Made by a program: the position numbers and the translations under genes. 64,000 nt of DNA from Ascidia mentula (Eukaryota > Chordata > Ascidiacea > Phlebobranchia > Ascidiidae), in NCBI GenBank assembly GCA_947561715.1, contig OX387204.1, positions 7,011,001 to 7,075,000 on the forward strand. The letters are read 5' to 3'. Positions 37,607-50,500 of the stretch are shown piece after piece. Each line of letters opens with the position of its first letter. Position 1 is the first letter of the stretch. The notes below the pieces were generated by a model. It was not told the origin of the DNA, did no database searches, and was given only the letters and a program-made list of their open reading frames with translations.

Positions 37607-40600
37607 ATCGGTTTAAAGCAACTTTCATGGGAGATGTATCACTATTTCTCACGTTCGGTGCGCTCTACAAGTCCTAAACTTACCATGAGAAACAACTGCA
37701 ATGACCCGAGGTGTACTGCGCGTTACGCGGATCAACATGTTTGTCAGACGCGCATTCGTAAGCTGCATTGATACAAACTACAGCCCAGTATTATCTTGCA
37801 GGAGGGATCAAAAGGTGTACTAGGCACGACCGAGCATAGAGCTGAGACTGTGGGCAAGCGAAGGGCTCTTTAACCAGCTATTCTTAAGGAAAAACGACGG
37901 GGGAGGCTGTTTGCGTTATGCTGCCAAAACGAGGAACGAAAACAATGCTCACGGAGGTGCATCGACGCCAGGGCATCTGCACTCTTCGGCGTTGACCCGA
38001 CCAGCACACAAAACAGAACCTAATCCGACAGCAGGGTTGGAAGTTGATGTGTGTCGGGCAAAAGTGCTTGTTCGCAGTTTTCTAAACAACACGGCGCGGA
38101 ACGCGGATAAGCATGATTGATGGAAAGTTTATACGAAGGCGGTCGCGCTGGCCGGGAGGCGTCTGCCTGGGCTCTCGGCTGCAACGTCAGCTCGGACTAT
38201 TGAATGCCAATGCGAGGGGAATTTCGCTGAGCCGGAGTTATTTGATCGACCAACGTAGCAATACATAGATAGCGATCAATTAGATAACCACGCATTGTAA
38301 CGTATTTTGTGCTTTTGGGTAAGGACGCCGTTGCTCAGTGGAAACAAAGTATGTCTTAACGGATTTCCACTCAACAATTTGTAAAACTGATGAACTACAA
38401 TCTAGAACAATCATACAATTCGCCCGAAAAAACTTTTGGCCCGACAGATGAACGTATGTTTCACTTCATGCACCCTCTTTCGTGCTCTGCTTTTGAGCAA
38501 AAGAAACTCTCAAGCTCTCTTTGTTGTCTTTTAGGAAACGCGACACCGGGTGGATGCATATAAGCAAATACGGACCTCCTAGAGAGCTGCCAGCCCGGTG
38601 CGACCTTGCAGTGATGGTGGCAAACACTTACGACGCGACGAACAAAACGACAGTTTTGATAGACGCGACTGCATGTTATGGGTGTATACAAGCCCATCGA
38701 CCGCTCGCTGCTTCGTTCGTTTTGGCGCCGACCGGCCGGGAAGTCAAACTGCTTAACCTCGCATGGTCGGGATTGGCCGATGGCCGAGAAGCTTTCCCTT
38801 GAGACGAAAAAAGGTGGAGTCTCTTTGCTTGTCCCGTCCCTATGAGGTTTGCTTGGTAGTCACGAAGCATATAGGAAGCAACAATAACGCCATTTTGTTT
38901 TTAATTTGTTCAAAGAGAATAATTTTGGTGCGTCTCGTTCAAATACGCAAATACCCCGCCGACATTTCTTTTGATTTTGTCGGACAAAGTCCAGGCTGTT
39001 GGCAGGAGCAGCCAAAACACGTCTCCAAACACTTCACGTTCCACACAATCCAAAACGGTTCAACGCCATTGAGAAAAGGCGCCAAAACAAGAAGAAATCC
39101 AGAGTTCTGCGCTTCAAAGTTGGACGGCATCACGCGGGCACGCGCCAAACGCAGGCCAGAAGGCTGTTCCCGAGCCCAGATTAGCGGGGCAATGCCTTAA
39201 ATCGCACCGCGGGGCGTTTGCGGGCGCCAAAGTGGGGGGAGGGGCTTTTTACAGGCGATCGCGCGCAAAGAATGTCCAATATTGTGGCGTGGGGAGTTCG
39301 GGCTTTCTTCGCTGTGCACGCGCAGATCGCAGGGGTTTATCAGTGCCTCGATCGATCGCGCTCACCCCACGCCTGCTTGATTAGGCTCGTGCAGCACGTC
39401 AAACCAGATTTACCGCACCCTAGGCACGAGGATTAGCAATCAAAGCCCGGTTCGGGACGCTTGCAGGGTAAAGGGAATGCTGGCAACGAAAAAAAGCAAA
39501 AACGTGCGAGAAGCGACGGGAAGGTCGGCCTTTGTACCTGCCGAGCGACAGGGAAAATTAAAGGACACACACTGCGCCTAATTGCCGTGATTAGGGCGGT
39601 GGAGTCTGGACACTGTCCGCGCGTCCTGCCGTTGCCCTGCCGTCGCCCAAATCAGGCAGGCGCAGCGGAATGCCTGGAATTCTCGGCGTAGCCCCCAAGC
39701 CCAGTGCGGGAATGAAAAGGAAACCGATGAGCGGGAGTTTGCGCGTGGAGTTGGTAAAAGTGGTGAAAATAAGTCCGGAAACCCAGCGCCCTAAACCCCG
39801 CACTTGTCACGCCATAAAATAACATCGTGTCGTCGTTGAAAGGTGGTCGGGGTCCCGCGACCCGAGCGCAATCGAACGTGGCCGTGTTTGTGTTAGGGCG
39901 TCGTCTTGTTTGTTGTCTCTGCGAGCACGCGCGAGATGTCGTCGCTCAACACGACAAGGCAATACATTGAGGCGCGATTGCTGTTGCAAGGCCAGTCGGC
40001 GAAACCACTACATTGGCCCAACGACTTTGCGGCTTTTTCGTTGACCCTGAACTTTGCCAGAGGGGTGACGTAATGGCAACAGCATGGGAAAATGCGCCAA
40101 GTCGCGAAACGACACCCGTCACGTTGTCAGCATTGGTAGAAGGGAAATGAGCCACTCGTTTCAGGAGTTATCGTTTATGTTGATCCCTATTTGCTCGTTT
40201 AATCCTCTGTTCCAGAGCGTGGGAGCAAGAAATTCCGACCGTGCGCGTCGTCGATTCCCAGGGCAAACCCTAACTCGATCGGGCAACGCTGGATAAAGTT
40301 TTAAGCCGCGGGCTCGATTTCAGAGGGCAGCAAACAAGGGGAAGCAGTGTTGTTAACAGCTGTAATACGGCAAGGCGGCGTTGCCTTTCGCATATTTTCG
40401 CTTCAATGGAAAGCAAGCGTCTTAAGTGACAAAGACGATTCCGCCAGCTTTGTTTTCGACCAAGCCACGACGCGGTAACTTCCTAAAATGAGGCGTTGGG
40501 AACATACTTCTTTACAACCGGAGGAGAGAAGTGATACCTATATCGCAATATCCGCCGGGTCTTGGTAGATGGGAATTTAGGCTATTGGGGGAGCACGTGA

Positions 40601-42650
40601 AAGCATTGTTTGCTTGTCCTCCTGGTAACCGCGTGGACGTCATTAAAGCAACTATTTCCAATGGCATGATAGAAACGAACACAAACTTCAACAGCCTAAG
40701 GTTTATCACCGACCCAGAGGAAAAGCACCCGGTATTTCAAAATAATGCGTCGAATCGTCGAGGTTTGAGTGGAGAACGCAATTGGATATCTAGGAGAAAC
40801 GATCGAAGCAAAGCAATGACCCCAGCGGTGCGTTTGTTACTTGCCTGAAAAGCTCGTCCCGACACGCAGGAGCGCAACATCAAAATACCGCCGCACCTCG
40901 CAGCCTGTAATTCGGGATTACGGTGCAGTGTAAAATGTCGAAAGGAAACGGGGGAGGCAAGGAAGCGAGCCAGTGTCATGCCACGCATTTTTCGACATGG
41001 ATCAAAATCAAGCGCCCTCAGAGCCCTAACACTGCGAGAGGACCTTCTTATTTGGCTTGCTACATCCCTGGGGGGGAGGGGCGTGGGTTTTTCGACTTTG
41101 GATACCCGGACGCCGTTGCGTATGTGTGTGGGCTATTAGAAGAGACTTCATTAAGGGAAATAACAGTTAAGAGGAACTGGCCCATCCCCAAACCGTCGAC
41201 ACTTATACGGACCTTTGAAGGTGTGTGGCATCAATCGCGGCGGGCTACGCATACCACGCAGCCCATGTCATTTATCGCCGCAAAAAGAAACGAGAAAGAG
41301 TTGTGAACGCTCAATATTCACAACTTCCCAGGAAAATACTCATTGCGAAACAAGGCCCAAGACAAAAGTCAAGCGCAAGAGTTCATCAGTTGTGACTCAC
41401 AGCAGGCACAATGCCCGAATCCGGCATTCATATATGTGACTCAACCGCGGTGGACACGGCAAGGCACACTTATGGGGCAGGGCAGGGCACTGATTCCGAA
41501 AAATGTGTACACAGGACTATATCTCGTCTAAACATGTCAAAACAAGAAAGAGGACAGAAATTTTGCGGACAAATACAAACAAGCCAGGAGAATTCTGTTC
41601 TTAGCGTTCAGTGCAATCGGTTCGCCGATTTCCGGCTCATTAGGCGCGTCGCGTGGGGCGGGAAGCTGATTGGATGAGGCGCCCCCGAGTGCGTCATTAA
41701 ACTAATCACGTGACGTTCAAGTGTGCACACGTGCCCAATCGTGGTTGCTTTCGGCAATGCAGGAAGTGGACGCGAAGCCAAGCCGCGTTCAATTGCCAAC
41801 TGCTCTTTCAGGTTGAACACAGGCGTCTGCAGCTTCCGCCAGGCGCCTGTCTTGGCTCGGGTGGCCCGCGACTCTTGCTGAAGTTAGGGTTAAAGCGTCG
41901 CAAGTGACAGATACCATCTACGCGGGAAAATCCACTGCCAAGGTTAAGCGCTTGCTCGGCGCTGCTTCACCGCTCGTTAACCACCCACGCAGTTGGTTTT
42001 CAAACACTGCCACCTTGATAGGCACTGGGGTTACAACGGTACACGGGCAGCTACGCTATCTTCTGGTTCGTTATACAATGTGTTTTCACCTTTGGCTTAG
42101 TCGCAGAAAAATGCCTCTTATTATGTCAATATTTTTACAATAATCAGATTTAAACATAGCATGAATAGAGTTTTGAAACAGATTTCCAGACTCGTATGGT
42201 AATAAGACGACTGCGTGAGATCTTATTATGTCAAACCAGTCACATGGCGACGGACGTGTTTCTCATAGTGGTCTCGGTTGCTTTTGAGGCCATTCCACAA
42301 TCAGTGCATCCTTCCAATAACATTCACAGCTGGGGAGTGTGGCTTACAGTGCACCACAATAGATTAGCTATGGCCCGAATCCATTCAAGCACTCGGAAGA
42401 CGCTACAAGATAGCGAGCCTTTGTGAGCGCGGGCGTCCTGACGACAAAATAACGTTGCGCCATTGTTCGCGGCTAGGGCTTAGCTTGGGTGCGACGGTGT
42501 CCAGGCGCGGCCTCAATTGAAAGTGTACACCGGCGATAGGGGGCAAGGGTATTTGTTATGGCTTTCGCGTTGGCTTCCGGTGGCCGCTCAGGTCCCAATG
42601 TGAACTGAAACTTGAAGCCGCGTCACTCCGCGTGCGAACGAGTGCGCGGC
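37607..42650. other. GC/CpG-rich stretch with no gene recognised
   Basis: About 5 kb with many CpG dinucleotides and GC-rich runs (for example 39200-39300 and 39590-39950), unlike the AT-rich DNA before 26 kb and after 44.7 kb. Many moderate ORFs exist in several frames on both strands, as expected when stop codons are rare. None shows a recognisable domain or consistent splice structure. It may contain the RBPJ promoter, first exon and first intron. Confidence 0.35.
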
Positions 42651-44545
42651 GTGGGAATGGCCGCATCGCGCTGGTTCGGCTAGAATGGCCCCGAGAACGC
42701 TAGGCACGTATCTCGATCGGAAATCGGGCAAGGCACGTCAAAAATGACACACACCCCGCGCGTCCCATGCACACACACAATTGACTGCTGGCGCGCACAT
42801 AAGCACAGTGGGACAAAATTCGCAGCCGTAATGTGTGCGACCAAAGCTGTCAAACAATGGATGACAGTTTACGGCAAACGCTGGTCCGATGGGCCGTGGT
42901 TTGATATGAATCGTTTTGATTGTTGCTGGCTCTCGTTGTCAAGCACGATTTCCGGGGCAAATGACTTAATAGCGAATGCACCCAACGACATTACACAAAG
43001 GTACGGTCCTACGGCAGGAATGCAGACTAAATGTCGGAGTCCCTGATTGTGTGCGAAATCCTCGAAGCGATTTGGGCGGGTCAAGAACTCGTGGGACTAA
43101 GAAAGCGAGTGCAGAGCAATCGTTTCGGTGCAGAAGCCTCGGGCAATGCCTCGAAATCACTTTCATCGCGATTGCGCAGAGATAAAGTAGACACATTGGA
43201 TCTGCGTATTCACTACAATGCGCGTGAAGCGAATGAATTAGGACTCTGCAGATCGACTGGGACTCGAAGTCGTTGTTTTGGTAGGTGCGTCGTGTGCGCC
43301 AGCCCAGTTCCTAAGCTAAAGACCTTTGCTGGGTGGTTGGCGGAATTCCTTTCAGTGGGAAGACAAGAAGATTTATCCTTATCTAACGGTTGTTAAAGGC
43401 GGTGTTTCTCTTCTCCGCGTACGCGAAGTGAGATAAGCAGTTTAACATGTGTATGTGCGCCAGCGGCGAGCACGCGCAGGCTTTCAGCGACTGGCGGGAA
43501 AGAGAAATAGCGCTCCGCCCGACAGAGCTATCAGCGCGTCTAGGCGAGTAAAGATAAACCGCTCCAGTGGCGAGAACGCAAGAAACAAGAGCGCGGAGGA
43601 GCTACGCGTTGGGTTCCCACAAGACCTTCTCTTGCCGCGCTTCGACTGCTAATAATAGCGAACGGGCAAACAGTGCGATTGCTTCCACGCGGTGGGAAAA
43701 CAGTTCTTCTTTTTCCCACGATGCGACTTTGCGCCTATTATTTCCCACCGTTTGCGCTGTAGAGGCGGCGCGGTTTGGGTCGACCGGCGCTTTACGAAAT
43801 GGCGCGTTCGCAGTTTTAATCGTAGTTTGCCGGATTTATTTGCACTGGGATTACAAGCGCTATAGGTATTTTCGCCATCGTTGGTTATACACAACCGGAC
43901 GACAATAATAAACACCACATTATTACTTGCCTTTGCTATTCTTTTAGTTAACTGGACAAATCGGCGACGATGAAACACATGTTGTTCGTTCAAAATTACT
44001 GCTGCTGTCCGACTACTTAACCTTCCCCCAAAGTTCGCCAAAAAGCCCAATAAGACTGAAGTGTAATTGCCATCGTAATTACCTAATGGGCGATTACAAG
44101 TCAACGTTTCCTGCGCGTAATGGTGGGCTTGAAGCTTCAGAGCAGGCAGACCTCGTTCAAGTACGTTGTCGGAAAATTTACGACCAACCAACGCCGAACG
44201 ACATCAGACACGACACGGTTAAATATTTAATCATCCCACCAAGGTACAAAACATATGACTGCGTGGTCAGCGACAGTAAACAACAATATCGTGCCATCAA
44301 ACAACGCTTCACTGATTTTCCCACAACTCTTAAGTCAGAACGGCCACCAGCGACTCGGCCAATTGCGGCCTTCAACGGATGATTGAATTAAATACGGCAT
44401 AAAATGAAGCGGAGACGTCGCGGCCAAATGGGCCGCGTCAGCCAAATGCGCTTCGTCGCTACGAGGCAACAATTCAATGTCGGTATAAGCCAATGATCCC
44501 GAGAACAATGATGCCGCATCGTAAACCGCCGCAGCAGCGTGGGAA
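42651..44545. promoter_or_regulatory. Cluster of RBPJ/Su(H) binding motifs upstream of RBPJ
   Basis: Eight exact matches to GTGGGAA or its complement TTCCCAC in 1.9 kb: 42651-42657 (+), 43355-43361 (+), 43614-43620 (-), 43692-43698 (+), 43713-43719 (-), 43742-43748 (-), 44318-44324 (-), 44539-44545 (+). By base frequency about 0.2 would be expected. The pair 43692/43713 is head-to-head with 14 bp between, close to the 15-17 bp of the known Su(H) paired site. Six of the eight have C or T or G before GTGGGAA and A or M after, within the accepted consensus. Upstream position relative to RBPJ suggests autoregulation. That is inferred. Confidence 0.5.
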
Positions 44546-47276
44546 CCTAAGTTCTCTTTCACTGTACACACAGCAAGTGGTGTATTAAAAGGGTTTGTCC
44601 ATGGTGCGCCAGACTGACATTTGCTGTGCGACCCCATCCACCTATCAGCCGACAAAATGCCATTCCAATCTGCTCCGTTCGTGACAAACCGCACTTTGAA
44701 TAATTAATGTCTGCCTGTTCACCAGTGGCCTGGTTTGGTTCCAGTCTCAGCTCATAACCTCCTATGAGTTCCCTACAGTCCCAGTCTCAATTAATGCAAA
44801 AAGAAGTAAAGGAAACGATGCTGATACCCCATTGTCAGATATATGACCACCACCCTGTACCAAGGGACTCAGTTAGCTAAACTTTCAAGAGTATACTTTA
44901 TATTAAACACTTGTAAAAAAATCCAGTAGTTTCCTCAAACAGCAAAATAATAGAATAAAAATTAAAAATATTTAATGTTAACCAGAGAAAATATAGCAAA
45001 CAACTTGGTTTTACTGAGGAAAATGTTTTGTTATGACATGAATACTAAATTTCTCTGATGTTTATACTGCCTTCAAGAACACATTTTCGTTTGTTCTTTA
45101 AATAGTATTAAAGCAATAAACTAACATACTTTTCGGAAAAAAACTCACAAAACAAACCTGTATGATGTTGGCAAAGACGGTGATGTCAAGTTATTTGTGC
45201 CATTTATTTCTTGGCTTGTTGTGGCAGCAACACTTTCTTGATGATGTCCGGTGGCATGTGAAGTTGCTATCTGGTTGTACATGTTGCTTTGACCGTATTG
45301 TATAAAGTTATGAGCCACAAAGAGCAGTCAACTATGATAATCCAAATTGCCAGACAAAGGCTTGTCCATCTGAAACTCTAAGCAACTGGCAAAGTGCCTG
45401 TAATGACACATAAAAATTGTATAGATGCAGGTTTTGGTAGAATTACAATAATGAGAAATAGTTATACTTCTAGTGCCCAGGTTAGAAATGCTTACATACT
45501 GCTGGAGATTGGTGTTGGTAAGCCTGTTCTGTTTCAACAATTACATTTTATCATTCAAGCATTGCCACGCATACACACTTTTATTTTAAAACTTGTCTTT
45601 TTGAACATATGAGACACAAACGACCATATACTGTGTAAAACTAAGCTAACAACAAATCAACCTCAAAGAATCCTGAATGTGTGACATGGTAAGCTCTCTC
45701 AAACTACTTTTACAACAACAAACAAATATTGTAAGCTGATAAAGCTACCACATTTTGAACATAAATCGCAGCATCTGCAACAGAGACGCATCATCTACCA
45801 CGCCTAAACACACTTGAAGTCAAACAGCTTTACACAACCAGTACTTCAAAGCTTGCTGCCAAACGGTCGCTCAGCGCGACGAACACACTTTCCTACAATG
45901 CTTTTTTTCCCGTCGATAAAAACAACCACCATCTATGTTTTTGCTCTCTAACCCCACCTATTGATTGACTTTTAAATGACGGTTACTTCACAGTAGTGAT
46001 GTTCTCAGTTCAAAATTATCCGGCTCGACCGGATCCGGATAGTTATCAATCAAATCCGGCCGGATAATTTGGATCCGGCAGTTTCCGAGTCAAACGTGTA
46101 TTTTACCGGTAGGCAAAAATGTTTGATAGCCAAACAGAATACATGTTAAAGTTAGCTTATCATGAGTGGAACAAATCAACGTGGGTATTTATTAACATGG
46201 AATAACACGTCACGAAATACCTTAATAACAAGCAACCGAAAAATCGGTAGTCGACGAGTATGACAGCTGGGTCCCAAAAACGAGTAATTTGCGAAATGTT
46301 TGTCCGTTTTTAGGACAAAAATGCTTTGCCAACTATCCGGTTAAACTAAGGGAATATCCGGCCGTGTCCGGGTATTGATAATTGGTCAATAATATTATGC
46401 AACCTATGGCTTGTACGTGCCAGATTTTACGTAACAATTAATCAGTCACAATAATATTTTTCCCAACTGATAATGAATAAACTGAGAATTTGGATTGTCT
46501 TAAAAAAGAAAAATGGAACCTTTTTTGAAAGAAAAGGCGTGTTGCAAATCGACGAGAAAGAAAGTTATATACACTGTCGAGATTACTCGATTTTCTTCAA
46601 AAAATACAGTGGGGAATTATTTTGGAAGGAGAAAACTCACAGAAGTAAGGGGGAGCACTAGTTCACATTCAGAAAAAAGCTTATTTTGTGGGTGTGTTTA
46701 TAGGCCTACCTATAAAATTTAGAGAAAGTTTTCCAGGCTGTTTTCGTATATTTATGAGTGATGGAAGAGAACACAGGTGTCTTTGTAGATTAAACCCAGT
46801 ATTTAATATGCAATGCAAAACAGAAATTGCCATCGGGTGCTTGTATTTAAAACACGCAAACCTAAAGTATAGTGCTCTTCACCGGTAGTTAAACACTACC
46901 CATGGGTATGAACATGAATACTTGCAGATAGCAACTTTGCAATCATTCTCAGGATATGGGAAGTCCTTCTAATTTGTTGCCAGACCCCAGGACTGTGTTG
47001 ACGTATTTATTAGTCCAAATTTATGCACTGCGTTGATTTCGTTCCAGAGTGATATTTCCTTATTCTATCACAATAAACAGGAAGGTGATTGTCCGCACAT
47101 CAGCTTTTCTCAGAGGGCAGAGCAAATAAGATTTTCATGTGATTTTTGTGTTTTCGATTCTCCGCCATGGTAAGTATGTGTTTATTTTTCTTTACAACGT
47201 ACGCCCATGAACACAGATCGCTCTTGTTTTCGTCACATAATACCTTCTATGCGAAATACGACTCGGTAAGAGTTTT
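44546..47276. other. AT-rich intergenic DNA, no gene recognised
   Basis: Composition falls back to AT-rich near 44.7 kb. Between 46016 and 46372 the motif ATCCGG and its complement recur many times (for example GGATCCGGATAG, CCGGCCGGATAA, GGATCCGGCAG, CTATCCGGTTAA), which looks like a diverged repeat or transposon end; the family is not identified. No supported gene. The 3' end of the ZFAND2-type gene, with a minus-strand AATAAA at plus 47277-47282, borders it on the right. Confidence 0.35.
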
Positions 47277-47532
47277 TTTATTGCAGCGTAGTTAGGTTTC
47301 ACAACACTACATTGCACGCACAATGGATAAAAATTTTATACGATATAACGACAAAAGACATGCTACGTAGTTCGATAAAAAGACGCGTTTCAATGTTATG
47401 TTAAACTGTACCACCGCTAATGGAATAAACTAAAACAAATACTGTTAAAGGCATTATTGTACATAGTATACGTGTGTTCAAACGACGTAAAAATAATTAG
47501 CGCTGAGTCGATCTCAATAAAAACGTGCAACG

Positions 47533-50500
47533 TCAAGACACGTGACAACTTGATTCGGAGTTTGATTGGCTGCGATTCTGTTGACGTGGCCGTCGCCTTC
47601 TCTGCTCCTCTTCTGCTTGGAGCTGTCTGGCAAGTGCAAGGTCCTTTTCCTCTTGTGTCATTCTGCACAGATGGTCGAACAGGTAAAACACACAGAAAAT
47701 ATTGCTTGGAAGTTTTACCGCTTTTAACACATGGTAAAAAGCAAAGCTGATAAAAAGGTTTAGAATTTTATGCACATACACCCCAAAATAATCAGATGTA
47801 GCATGTAAAATGTGGTCAATTAGTTCAGGGGTCCACAAATACTTTTGGGCCTGAACCACAAAAAATATTCCACTGGTATCTGAACCAAATTAGCATAACA
47901 TGAAGTTTCACTTCAATCAGTTCTGCTTGTGGCAAACTTAACATACCGGTAATATAACTGTGACGTTATGATCAAACATTAGCAGAATCACTGTGTGACA
48001 ACATAATGCAAATGATGATAATAGGGAAAATAAACAAGCTTTAGTTTATGGCGATAATAGGGAAAATGTACTTTTATGCACAAGAAAACTTGACAAGGTG
48101 CATCCATAAATATAAATGTTTGGGTTGCGACCTACAATTTGCGGACCCCTGATTTAGATTGTAATAAGCAATGAACCTAAGGAAAATGCATGGGAATATT
48201 TAAACTATGCCGTTTTACTTACGGTTTGGCTTCTTGCTGTGAGAGTTCCAAAGCTCGCGCTAAAGCTTCATCTTCACTCTGAACAAAAAGATATGTTGTT
48301 TACATCAACATTCAAGGTACAACCAGTGTCTTTCCAATTACACAAACTGACAAGCTTTTAGTGACAATTTCTACCCTCAACTGTAAATAATTTTTTGGCT
48401 CACCATGTTGTTCTGGAACGTGTTGCCTAAGTTCTGTTGTCTTGACCTTCGCTCACTAAAAAAGAAAACAATGTTAGCTCCTATGTTCTTACTTGCAACT
48501 CAATATGGTCATGATATGCTTCTTACCCATCCAACTCTCTCCCAAGACCATGCAGTAATGTTTGCTGTGGAGGATGAGAAACAGTTTTGGAGCTATTGTG
48601 TTTCTTCGAGGTACTCTGCTGTGCCCTTTGTATTGCTGCAAACCTAACGACAGACATGATAAGATATTACCCATTGGCTCTTGTATGATATCTTCTTATG
48701 TTTGGATTTATTTACCCAGCATTGGATATAGCTCTACCGGTGCCCTGGAACCCTTTGCAGTCATGGTCTTGAGTGTGTCTGTGGCGAAGACAAAAGTTGT
48801 GCTTACAATTGGGGCATATGACTGGCATCAATTCATGTTGCTTGCATTTTGGGACGGAACACCGATTTGTATATGCCTGCAGATACAAATACAACCATCA
48901 ACACAAGCAATGGACAAAAATCAATAGTGGAAAGACACCTGTTTTCATATTTATACAAAAAACTAACCTATTTTTGTTCTAGTATTGAATATGAGTATCT
49001 AAATCACAACTGCAGGTGGTGACATGGGGATCACCGCCCATTTGGCAATAACATGCACATTATCCACACTGAATTTAATAATATATACTAAGTAATTCAT
49101 AACAACCAAAATAATGGGTTTTAATGGGAACATTACAAAGTAGTGCACACCTTCAAAAATATCTCAGACAATAGCCTTGTAAGCAAAAGCACCAGACATG
49201 TTGTCAACAATGTTCCTGGCCAAATATCTTTATACGGTTCAGTGAAGATTCTTAACATTTGAAAGTAGGCTTGCACATTTTTTAATGCAGAACCAAATGT
49301 AATTGAAACCAATCCAATTACAGATGAAAACAACCCTGATTTGGGGGGTCTATATCTGACTTGCCTACTTCTAAGCATCCGAACAGGTCTCTGAATTTGT
49401 CTAATTGGAATACCATTTGTTCTTATCCTTCTGTCCATTGTGATAGTAGACATGCAATTTCCTTTTGATGCACAGTGTCATGTTTTGTGTGAACAAGATA
49501 CAAGTGTTCTTGATGCCAGTGATATAGGATACATAAAAATCAATACCTAAAGTGGCACTCAAGTGTATTCAAATAACAGTGCCCAATGTAAAACTGAAAA
49601 TTTCAAGTTATTTCCATAAAATTGCATTTTTAACATTATTTAAATGTGCCACAACAGGATTTAATAATATGGTGTGTCTTAGTCTTGCTATGTTATAAAA
49701 CCAACAAAAAATAGAATGTATTTCACTTGTTGCAACAATAGAAGAAAACCAACCTTCCGCTTCTTTTTGGCAGGATCAGATTGACAATCTCGATCAATAT
49801 GCTCCCCAACTTTGATATCAGGCATCTCACCCCTGGGAACAGGAACAGGCTGCCCACATAAGGGACACACTGGGACTTGTACATCCTTCTTGTATGATGA
49901 GCGACAGTGGTGGTCCTCATATCTCATGTGATTTTTGCTATCGACGAAAAGCAAAGATAAATGACCAAATCTAATCTCATATATTCATACAATGAAAAAA
50001 ATGCATTGTTTATTCTTGTATGTTTGGCACAGCAGCAATATCACTAACTTTTTTAAAATGTTCAAATGTGCTTAGTGTTGTTGTCTATTTGCTGAAGTTG
50101 GTTTACATTAAAATCAATATTATTTTGTATTGTTTACAAGGACAAATCTCCCCAAATCCTAACAAAATAGCACATCACAAGACTTACCAGAAGACTTGTT
50201 CACAAGCATCACATTTTAGTGGAAGAAAATCTGCAAAGAAACCATTCTTTTAGTCAGAGATTGGAAAACAACAATAAAAAACACTGGTCCATGTTTTCTA
50301 CAGGGAACTATATTCAACAGCCCAAAACTGCACAGATGTAAAAATAAATTGTACAATTACTAGCTTTTTAGATAAATGACAAAACTATAACAGGATTAAT
50401 TTTTTGAACTTTACAAAACTTCTTTAATTGGGGAACCAATAGTATTCAGAAATTAGAGACATCAATTAGCATAATGCATACATACAACTATTAATAAAGA

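Noticed and set aside
37607..44700. Numerous 60-180 codon ORFs in the GC-rich stretch, including 43649-44191 (-)
   Set aside because: They overlap in several frames on both strands, lack recognisable motifs, and are expected where stop codons are rare.
45328..45540. 70-codon minus ORF upstream of the RBPJ site cluster
   Set aside because: No recognisable domain, splice structure or start context beyond chance for AT-rich DNA.
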